Origin: Ectocarpus siliculosus
Lineage: Eukaryota; Sar; Phaeophyceae; Ectocarpales; Ectocarpaceae
Assembly (NCBI GenBank): GCA_000310025.1
Contig: FN647863.1
Span: 343,436 to 407,435 of the forward strand
Length of the DNA stretch: 64,000 nt
Direction: 5' to 3'
Shown in pieces: positions 34,092 to 45,227 of the stretch. Position 1 is the stretch's first letter. Every line of letters begins with the position of its first letter. A program made the translations under genes and the position numbers. Under the pieces are notes generated by a model. The model saw nothing but the letters and a program-made list of their open reading frames with translations, had not been told where the DNA came from and searched no databases.

Positions 34092-35544
34092 TCAAGGGGT
34101 CACGAAGATTTGCACCTGGTGTGTAGGTGGACAGCAAAAGAACAGGACCACACCCAGAGACAGGCAGAGACGACAGGGAGGAAGGAACGAGCGGTTGCTC
34201 CAGAGGAACGTTCCAAGACACATGCCGTGGTATACTACCTGTGAGCACTGTGCAATAGACTCGCTCGCGCCGAATGGTCCACGAAAAGGATGGAACTAGA
34301 CAAACAAGAAGAGACGTCTTGGGAGTCCACGCTTTGCCTTCCAAATGACATCCATCGGTTGCTCGGCGAGTACGCTCGATAGGGTTCGTGTCCAAGATGG
34401 TAACCATACATAATATGCTTCCTATGTCAAACGCCTGAGGACACGAACAGCAGCAGCAGACCAAAGAGCTCCCCTCGACGTCAGCATTTGGAAAGTTCCG
34501 CTGGGCCTCGCAACAATCAATCGTGGAAGCAACGCTCACCTCGAGGAGACTGATCCATTCGTCCGAAAGGAGAGCGACGGACTCGAGCATCACAGTGCTG
34601 GCCTCCGTAGCTGTCACACCGAGCGTGTTGAAGGTGTCATCGTAGGACTCGTGCGTGTGGGTGAGCTCGCCGTTGACGTGGACCTGTGTGGGGAAGGTGT
34701 TGCGTACAAAACAATTAAAGTCTGCTTCGAGCGTCGCCTGTGGATATCGCCGAAGGAAGCCGCTTGGGATGGGCGTCAGATGCATGGACAGGTCGCCCGC
34801 TTGGACGTAGATTCACAGCCCACGGCGTGTGTACGTTTGGCGCTCAATCGCTAGGAGAGCCCAAAACGCCTAAGATTTACATATTCTGAAAGGCACTCCT
34901 CACAGTGGATCACTGCGGCGAACGTCCTGTTGGGGGCTAACAGTAACGGGAAATGAAGGTATGGTTGGTCGTAGGTGGGAGTCAGAAAGTGGTGCTCTTC
35001 AGTTTGATTGGTGTCGTCCTCACCTCCAGGGTACTGACGCGCTCGTTGTCGTTCCAGAAGGCGACCTGGATGTCCACGATGTTCTGGGGTTCGGCAAAGG
35101 TGAACTCGATTTGGCAGGGCCCTTCGTCAGGCACAAGGCTCGTGGCGCACGACCACCTCGACTCGATGTCGGACACGATACCATCACGGGTGTTGGTCGC
35201 CGTGCACCCAAGGCCACCGACCTCTCCACACCCGACGTCGTCGCCGCTGCTGCCGGGCCGCACATCGTGGGCGGTGGCTGATACGCCAACCTCGGTCTTG
35301 GTGCCCACCTCGACGGCGTCAACGACCGTAGGCAGGGACTCTGTCTCTTCCCAGCTGAGGAACTCGTACGACATTGGCTGGTAGTCGTCGTGGAAGCTGA
35401 AGTCGTCGCTCCCCGTAGTTCCTTCGCCGAAGCAGGAGGCGGTAGGGTCTTGGCAGTCGAAGTAGCCGTACTCGCTGCTGCAGGAGTAGTCGTCATCATA
35501 CGCGCTCTGGCATGTGCAAGAGCAGCAGTCGCCGCCGTCGTAGC
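34092..35544 (-). CDS. Gene C module 9 second half and discoidin-like domain exons
   Basis: Exons 35544-35024, 34683-34540 and 34115-34092. Same motif order as gene B: GYDGGDCCSCTCQ, DGIVSDIESRWSC, CQIEFTFAEPQNIVDIQVAF, ERVSTLE, VHVNGELTHTHESY, SDEWISLLE, then VQIFVTP and stop. The middle exon is one codon shorter than in gene B (ESYDDT versus ESYADST). Conservation of the 24-nt last exon supports the splice choice. Confidence 0.75.
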
Positions 35545-38500
35545 CTAATAGGAGATAGCCGCGGAGGGAGAGGCAAATATGAGGTGCTGAAATATCACAG
35601 CTGATTAAGGTTCAAGTAAGGGACACCGAGCAAAGGGTTATGGCCGAGAAGGAAGAGGGTCCAACGAAACGAAAGTCACCAAGAATCGCAACAAGATACA
35701 AAGTGCGAAACGAGACAAGCATCGCGCTTGTGTTTGTGTCGTGTAGTCGGCACCGCCGGGCCCGACGTGGTGTTGATATATTGTCACTACCAATCTACAC
35801 ATATTTGGAAGCAATCGACGCAAGCGCAGGAAACGAAGAGTGTGCCTCACGCTGCGGTCTTTCAACCACGCGAAACAAGAGCGTCCATCGCAATAAAGGG
35901 AGAAAGAGTTGGACAACATTGTCGCCACCGTATGCTGCTGGACGACGACGCAACTGTGTGCTAGAGAAGAGAAGGAGAGCGCTGGTCAACCCCAACCCCG
36001 AAAATATTCGTACGTCGCCAGCAGCATCTAGGGCCTGACATCGAAGAAAGCGGAGATGAGGGGAGATATCCCTAGAAACATTGTTGTCACAGCAAAGCAC
36101 GGCTCTGACGCCTTTACCCGTCACCGATCGTTCATTGAACCAGCGATTCTGTGCATTGTCAAGCCAAGTAGGCTCAAGAAGATGGGACACACCAAACGGA
36201 CTTAGGTCTGCTCTGTTCAGTCTAACCTACCAACCACCCTCTAGCGGCAAGAGAGGTGCATGTTTTATCACACAGTTGTGCGTGAACGATATCCTGTACC
36301 GTTTCATGACGCATGACCTCAAGGGGTACCGTGACTCACCGCATTCCTCCTTGTTGTTGTTTCTATCGCACCAGCCGTTGCCTATGCCGGAGACGTAGCC
36401 ACAGTTCTCGACCATGTCGACGGTAACGTCGTCATCGTCTACACAGGGCGCGCTGGGGTCGATGCAAGCAAACTCCATGCAGCGGTAGTCGTCGTCATGT
36501 TCATTCTGACAGGGGGGTGAGGACAAGAAGAAGCAGAAAAACGAACACCAAGATTGAGGTACGGCTCAGCACCCCAGTCTTGGGGACAGGAAGTACAGGA
36601 GATGTCCGCCAACACGACGAACGGATGATATGACTTAAGGGCGGTGTGTAGGTTCAGATTCCACCCAACCCCTATCAAACCCTTCGTGCCCTCTAAAACA
36701 CAGCAGATTTTGACTCAAGAACATGGGAGAAGTAGCCGCAAGCAAACAGATGAGATAAACCTACACGACATGAACCCGTTCGGATTCCAAACATTCCAGG
36801 CGCAACATGTTTGGAATCCGAATGGGTTCCTCTCGTGTATCACATGCACTCGCAGCAAACCTACAGATGTTAAGACGGTAATCAATCGCCGTCCACGGCG
36901 AAGACCGCGAACATGTCCGAATTGGAAACAATCGGCGGTATGGGTAGACTTTCCGAGAGTGGAAGAAAAATTCACGGAAAAATACACATAGTCAGCCCTG
37001 TTAGGGTCCGTGCGCTGCAAGTGACTCGTGAGGACCGTATCTTCCCGTACTATACCTCGCACGTGCACTCGCAGCAGTCGCCTCCGTCGTAGCCTGGGAA
37101 AGCAGGGCGGCAAGGACGACGACGACGACGACGACACAAACAACGTATGGGGGGGGGGGGGGACAACAGCAGTGGGTCGGTTGGTCGTGCCACGCATGAT
37201 GAATATTGTACGAGCCCTCGGATGAGTTTCAATGAAGGCAGTTGGTCCTTGAAGGCAATCGTGAGAGCGAGGTTCGCTTCTATTTTTCGAAGCTCGATTC
37301 CGCCACTCGCAAAGAATGACGTGGGGCCAAAATGGTGGCGTGGGAACCAGAAGATGGCGGCGTTAGAACCCCCTCGTCGAGAGCTTGCCGAAAACCCCAA
37401 CCGTTTCATTCGTACGTTCTCTTCGTCGTGGTGTAATCGAGTGAGAAAAATCGGTCCAGGGCGACATATGGTGTATCCTACGGTGTGCGTGCAGTTGTGG
37501 TGCTGGTGCTGGTGTCGACGGCCGAAGACACTGTTACACAAACCAAACTTTAGGCGAAACCACTACTCCCCAGGGCTTGTAAGTACTTGTTACGACCCCT
37601 CCCTGGAATCTGGGTGTAGTCGAGTCGGGAGCAAACAAACAAGTGAGGAACAGCCGGCAAAGAATATTTCCCCAGCATTGGGGATGGGTTTGTGGAGATT
37701 CTCTGTCGAGGGGAAGCCATACCATATTCTTGTGGACTCGATGCGGGTGTGTGTTTTCGGTGCGTGTTGGGCTGAAACGACCATCCTCAGGCCTCTGCGA
37801 CAAAAAGCAAGGCATCGGGCTACACGTGGCAGGACAGCAACCTACCGCACGCCTCATTGTTGTTCCCTTGGTCACACCAGCCGTCTCCTACATCGATAGG
37901 GTATTCGCAGTTGACGAACATGTCGACGGTGATGTCATCATCGTTGACGCAGGCTGCCTCTGGATCGATGCAGGCGAACGTCGTGCAAGCCCAGTCATCG
38001 TCGAAGTCGTTCTGGCACGAGGGCGAGCAGCAGATGGAGGGGTACCGTTGTTTAGACGGTGGCAAGGGGGAGCGACGAATGACGGAGGGGTGGGGGGGGG
38101 GCGAACCAAACCCGGAAAATAATAATTTTCTCCCAACAACCTCGATTCGGGAAACATATAGCACAATGCTCCTTTCAGAATCAGGGTCAGCATTTACTCA
38201 GGCCCGCCGGAAAAGTGAGATATCACGACCAAGTCTTGATGGCAGGCGAAAGGGAAACATAATAGTGGTTTGATCGAGACAGTTGTGGCGGTGGAATGGG
38301 CCCAAGCACTTAATGGTCGGTGAGGAACGCTCAAACTCTTGCAGGTGGAAACTCGAAGTTCTTCTAAAACTTTGCAAAAGTAAAAGAGCCCGCCATGGAC
38401 TTCCTTGTGTCTACTGTCCAAAGCTTCCGACCATCCTCAATTCGGCAGCCTGCCAAATATTGACGTGGGGATTAAAATACGGCTAGTTATTGCTTCTGTT

Positions 38501-41500
38501 TCAGCGTTACTTGCCAGCGTTTCAAGGTTCGATGTCGACGGCCCCCGAACGCCGGCAAAAGCGCTTCGCAATAGTTCACTTCAAGCGTTGTCCGTCGCTG
38601 CATCGATGAAAGAACATTCTCCAAAACTACTGTGGGAGTATTCGGGCAGAAACGAAAACTACTCCACCAACGAAACACAACGAAAGCTCCTAGCATCCAA
38701 GAACGGGAACGGGGCTAGCTAGCGCTCGCGTGAGCCGCGTCCCTACCTGACAGGTGCACGAACAGCAGTCACCGCCGTCGTAGGCTGCGGAAATTGGAGA
38801 AAAACAACGCGGAAGTACAGGCAACAGAGAGAGGCATCGGGGGTTTACTCGTGGTAGTAGTTGGTATGCAGTGCACGCCACGAATGCATTCCTTGGACAA
38901 AAAGGGATATAGTAATGGAGAAGGGTGGCGCACCGGAGTAGAATCTTGTTGAGGAAAGGCACTAGCGTTTCTGACGTACAATATAAGGCCTCGTTCCTTA
39001 TTTCCGGCGGCGACACGCGTGCGTCCAAGGGCGGCAACGGCGAAGGGGCCTGCCCAAGCGACGTAAGCAAGAATCAAGTGTACAAAAGCGTTTCATGACC
39101 TGCCTCCTGTGTGGCCCCCGCTGATACGTCAAATATATACATCTAGACTAGACCAAGAGGTGTGTGGACAGGCGCCGCCAGAGTGGGACGAACACACACA
39201 CGCACCGTGATCTTGCCTCAACAGCTCCCAAGATGAGCAATCAACGGACCTTGTGACCTTCATAGACCTTGGGGCTATTTTGAGCGCTAGTATCCATGCG
39301 GAACAGCTGATCTAAAAGGTCGTGGGGCGTCTAGCACCCGCACCCACGCCATCTTGAAGGAACCCATCCCTATTTCAACCGCCACGAACTTCCTTGATGC
39401 ACTCTACGGTGCGGGAAAACGAACTTCTCGGACCAAGACCTACCGCATTCTGGCGTGTTGAGATCTTCACTGCAGTACCCGTCGCCTATGTTTGCCGCCC
39501 AGGGGCAGTTTTCGAGCATGTCGATGGTGACGCTGTCATCGTCCACACAGGGAGCGTTCGGGTCGACACAGGCGAAGTCGTTTCGGCAGGCCCAGTCGTC
39601 GTCTTCGGGGCTCTGGAAGGTGCGCGTGCAAAAAGGGGGAATGAATAACTTGCGGTAGTCGGCCTCGACAGAGATATGGGGGGGAAGAGAACCACCCTGT
39701 AGCTAAAACCACGTTACCACTCCTTGGATGCGGGCACGCCGTGAAACGCACATCGCACACGTGAAATCGCAGGGACAACGGGAAGAGGTATATATTTTTC
39801 GAATGTGGGTAAGACGTGCCAGAAAAATGTCCAGTTTGAAAGGAAAGGGCAGGGGACAAATGAAATATCCATCAAAAGGGATTGCCTATTTCTAGCACAC
39901 GTGCAGGTTCAAAGTGTTTCACAGCTGACGTTTGTACCCGTGTCCCCACCTTACATGGAACGAAGTACTTCTTCAGAGTTGAAAGAGAGAAGTAGGTGAA
40001 CGCAAGAAGGGCTTCGGGGCAGCTGAATCTACTATTTATGGAGACAAAAACTCGTATTCTATCTCTCGGATCTACGCACTTCAAGCACGTTCGCGTGGCA
40101 GGTCAAACAGCAGTAATGGACCCGCGTACCTCGCAAGTGCATTCGCAGCAGTCGCCGCCATCGTACGCTGAGTGAAGAGCAGAAGGACAGCGAAACATCG
40201 AGGGGAAATCACAAGGGAGGAGCTTGTCGGGCGAGAACGTTACGACTTGTTGGAGCCCGATCCCCGGGAACATACATGTAGTTCGAATGCGGCAAGTCTC
40301 GCATGACAGTGCACAACAAGAAACGAGGGAGAGGAGCAAATGGATTTGGCAGCATCCACTCCAAACGAAAAGCAGACGTTCTTTCATTACCTGTACGGCG
40401 CACCTGCAGCCAACATGGCACAAATAAAAGAGAGATTGAGAGAAGTACAGACGACAGAGAGAGTTGCTCCTTGACCCGTAGCGTTACGTAGCTTTGTCTT
40501 AAGGACTACCAGCGCGGGAAACAGACATGGAGCCTGGTTGATTCACGAACGCCACCCTGTGATTTCCTCTGCCGTGGAGAAGCGGCTACGCCCGATGCGT
40601 CGGCATTCCCTTGGGACAGCAAGGCTTGCGATTTCTGTGACGTGTTCGAGGAGACACTTTACACAAGTTCACTGGAAAACCGCCCGGACGCGTAAAACAA
40701 GAAGGGATAAAGCCAGCTGGATGAAGCCAGGGAGGGAAATACGGCGTTGTTTTCACTGGTACTGGACAAGGCAGACTGTCGCTAACCATTCTGCGATAAC
40801 ATCTCCTGCTACAGTAGGGTGGCAAACGTGTTGAAGATGCAGAAAGACTCCACCTTCCGATAGTAGATCCACAAGACGTACCGCATAGCTCGTTGTTGTT
40901 GTCTTCATCACACCAGCCATTCCCGATTCCCCCTGGGTACCCGCAGTTGTCGATCATACCCACGGTAAAGGAATCGTCATCGACGCAGGGTGCTGCAGGG
41001 TCGATGCAGGCGAAATTGCCCCACCTGCCGCACTTGTTGTTCGGCGTGTCCTGACAAGCACATACGTAGCAACGCATTTCCAGGAGACACGCAAAAACAT
41101 TGCAAGAGATCGAGCAACAAAGTGGCAGGGAGGGTCACTCCGTGCTCCGTTCGTTGCACTGCCTGGTATTGAAGCGGCTCGATTGCTCTGCGTGCTCCGG
41201 GAGACACCCGGAGACAGCTGTGAGGCACAACATAGGGATATTCGATGCCACACTTCGCACCCCCCGGACCGATACAAAGCTCGGATTACTCCGTTTTAGG
41301 AAGAACGGCGGTGCCGAAAACGGTGACGGTCTAACCGTCTTGTCGAGATCTTTCCCGAAACGCATCGTTCGATATATTCATCGTCTTTGTCATGGAGCAA
41401 TCGAGTTTTGAAATTGGTCCAGGGGGTGTGATGTCCTAGTTCACCTAAGCGATATGACTCACCTCCTGGGTGTCCGACACACAGCAGTACTTGATGCGAT

Positions 41501-44500
41501 CGTCTTAATTCCACTGAGATTGGATACCTCTCTACTGCGCACATACCCTGGTCCAGCATGAACAGCATGTTCACAGCCACGAGCGAGTACTCGCGAGACC
41601 AGGTACAGAGCGACCGAGACTCCCTTTTTCAGGAGTCTGCATCCTTGGCAGTGTTCTCTCCTACCAGTCTCATGCCCTTCAAGGGTTTCGCTTAGAATCC
41701 GCAAAGGAGAAGCAACGATTCGCATACCTCGCAGGTGCACTCGCAGCAGTCGCCGCCGTCGTAAGCTGAGAAAAAATGGAGGGGGAGGGAGGGAGCGTGG
41801 AAAACGAACGGCGGAATAGAATCGTTTAGTGCACACCACATCACACCACGCCCTACCATACGACACGTCTTCTGTCATTGGATAACAGAGCAGGCTTGAC
41901 ATATCGCCCGTCAAAGTTGATTTCAGGCTGCATCATGTTTCCTTGACATGGCTTGCGCCATTCCAGCACATCCTTTCCGCCAGTTGAGTCCACTTGGGTC
42001 GTAAAACCGTCTTAGCCCTAACGCCTTTCATGTCCTGATCGCAATGCAGTCTACGGGGCATGAGAACCAAGCTCCGAACCAAGACGCTATGAGCACGCAC
42101 CGCAGGCTTCGTTATTGTTGTCCATGTCACAGTAGCCGTTGCCAATGGAGACAGAGTCGCAACTCTCGACCATGCCGACAGTGACTTCGTCATCGTCGAC
42201 GCAAGCCGCGCTGGGGTCGATGCAGGCGAAGCTACCGCCGCAGGCGCCGTACCAGTCATCATCCCAGTCGTCGTCCTCAGGTGGAGCCTGACGGGTGCGT
42301 ATCCAAAGCAACGAATCGACGACAAGTGTGCTTACGGGGAAAGAGAGGTATCTGACCATTGGGACAGAGGACAGATAAAGAAGACATGCCGAAGAAAAAG
42401 CTCCATCCGAACGGCTTTGGCATACATACGGGTTCCAAGCGTTTCGTACAACACCAGAACGAATGCGGAAACGGGACTGGATGCCCTTTCGAACCCCCGA
42501 CATGAGGTGATCAAGTCAGTCGATGAAAAGGCAAGGGCAAAGCGATCTACCAAGGAACAAGAAATACTGATACCTTTAGAGCTTTGTCTAATTGAAAGGT
42601 TGCTCACCACGCATGTGCACGCGCAGCAGTCGCCGCCATCGTAGCCTGGGCAATCAGGGTGGGACGGGCGGAAAGGGGGTCATGAATAGCTTGGGAGAAG
42701 GAGAACACGAAGAATCAAGGTCGGATGGCACCGATTGCGTCCGTGACCTCGAAAATGTCTCCAATGCCAGCGTGTGCACGGGCAGCCGCTTGGACTTCCG
42801 CACAAATTCTGCATAGCCCATGCAAACTCACCGCACAGTTCGTTGTTGTTTTCCTCGTCACACCATCCATTGCCCACATTTCTCACGTACCTGGGTCAGT
42901 ATCAAGCGCGTTATACCATAGGGCAGCAAAAAAAAGGTGAGGATTATTCCAGCACTACATTTCAAAATCTGGAGATGAGCAGGACGACGAGTCAGCGTCG
43001 CCAGCGGTTTGGCCGGATTCCAAGCAGCTATTGCGAACCAAAGGCTGGGCACGTTCCTCAACCGGCGATTCTGGGAAATCACACTGGGCGGGATACCATC
43101 TGAACAGCAAACATGTCATGATGGGTGGAGGACATAGGTTTTTGGGCCGAACACGGCCGAAGAAGAAATTACACACACAACTACTGATTGATCAATTTCC
43201 ACCCCGGCCACTAGGTTGGGATCTCAGTAGTAGTTCAGATAAAACGGTCATGATGCAACGAGGGGAATTCGTTTGGCAGCGATGAAGGACGAGGAGAGGG
43301 AACGGGAGGAGGATAAGACAGACCCCAGCATAGCAATAGAAGAGGGAATCATGGAGAGGAAGAGAGCAAGAGCTTCGAGCCAGATGACCTTCCCCACAAC
43401 AAATGATGCAGGGCCAGAGAAGAACTGCCGGAACATTGCTGTCAAAATGATGATGAGAATGATGGTAGTGAAAGCGAGGAGGATCGTGGTGAAAGCACTC
43501 CAAAACGAACTCGAGTGCAAGGTAGCAGCCTTGGTAGACGCGTGCGGTTTTCTTCTATTGCTACTGTTTCTGTCTTTCATCTGGAGAATATGCAGCTTAG
43601 CCTCCCCCATCCGTCCCCTCGCGGGGTGTCTGTTGATGGCATTTAGAAGAGTTTTGCGTCTTCAGCCGCACTGAGACTGACGTGTTTTCAATGGTCAGCC
43701 GGTTAGCGCGGTCGATGCGAATAATAAAAAAAGCACACACACACATGTGAGAGACTCCGAAACATATCGGCGGCAATTCGCTGTCACTGCACGTACATCC
43801 ATGCCACGCCGAATATCACATCGGCAGCGAAAGCCATTCCCGAGTAAAAATGCTCGTTCGTACAGATCGTCCCAAGGTGGGGCGCCAGCGACTAGATGTG
43901 GCGGAGTAGCAAGCCTAGTGGAAGCACCGCACCCATACTCAATAGACGTCTACACGCCGCACTACACGGGAAACGCTTCTCGACAGAACCAAGAAGGACC
44001 CGTGCATACAATACAATGTCGTTGTTTGCAGATTTGACATACCCGCAGTTCTCCACCATCACGGCGGTGATATCGTCGTCTTCAACACACGGTGCTGCCG
44101 GGTCGATGCAGGCGAACCCCGAACCGTCGGAGGAGCAGAGCCAGTCGTTGTCGTCGTCCCATGGGCTCTGGCACAAGCACGAGCACCAACAGACCAAAAG
44201 CAGTACTTGTTCAAGGATGAGGAAGGCGGGCTGGAGGGGAGGTCAGGGATCGAGGAAGCAAGTGACAAGCCAGGCAGGACTCGCCTTGGCTATAGCAGGA
44301 AGAACTTGCGTTTCAGAGCATTAGAGAGGACAGTAGGGGGGGGCGGGGGGCTACTGATATTTCGCACGCGTTTGATGTTGGACCGTGGACCGCGCGTCCT
44401 CGAGAGCATTGTCATCATAGAGCAGTAGCGAGGATAGGAGGGGGGAGGGGGGGAATACCTACCGATTCGGTTGGAAACTAACGCCAGCAAGTACAGAGCG

Positions 44501-45179
44501 CATGGAAATGCATCAAAAATTCAAATCCTCGTCTCGTTCATTGGATACCTAACTGTCGTGCTTCTTTCTGCAGACCTACTACAACTGAACGGGAGAACCC
44601 ATGCCTTTAATGTGCTGCACCCGATAAGTGAGACGGCAGAATTGGAAAGTCTCTCGCGTGCAAAGGGTTCAGAAGAATTGGGGCGCTGGTGTTCGGAACA
44701 GAGAAGTTGGGATACCTACAATCGGGGCAGGGCCCAAAGCATACACTTATGAGAACTCCCACGCTCTTCTCCGATTTGCTTACCTCACACGTGCACTCGC
44801 AGCAGTCGCCGCCGTCGTAGCCTGAGGCAAAGAGGCACGGCAAGGAAGAAGCAGGGGTGCGGGAAGTGTTGGTGTAACCTTTGAAGTACATCGTAAAACA
44901 TCGAAACAACTCGTTACAGATGGGTTTACGTCTTCCTTGGGTTCAAGCCCCTTTTGACCCGTCGGAGTGCGGACAGTCTCGCAGGTTCGCCGAACGCGCA
45001 GTTGACGGCGACAGCAACCAGAAACTCAATAACTGCTGACGCGATTTCAAACGTGCAGAACGTGCAGAAAATACAGACAGCGTGCGGGATGGGTTGTGCA
45101 GTCGTTCGAAGGTGAAGCATGTGAGGGAAGTGAGGGCGCACGTGCGCGAGGGGCCGCTACAGGACAGCGAGGAGAGAAT

Positions 45180-45227
<48 letters not shown>

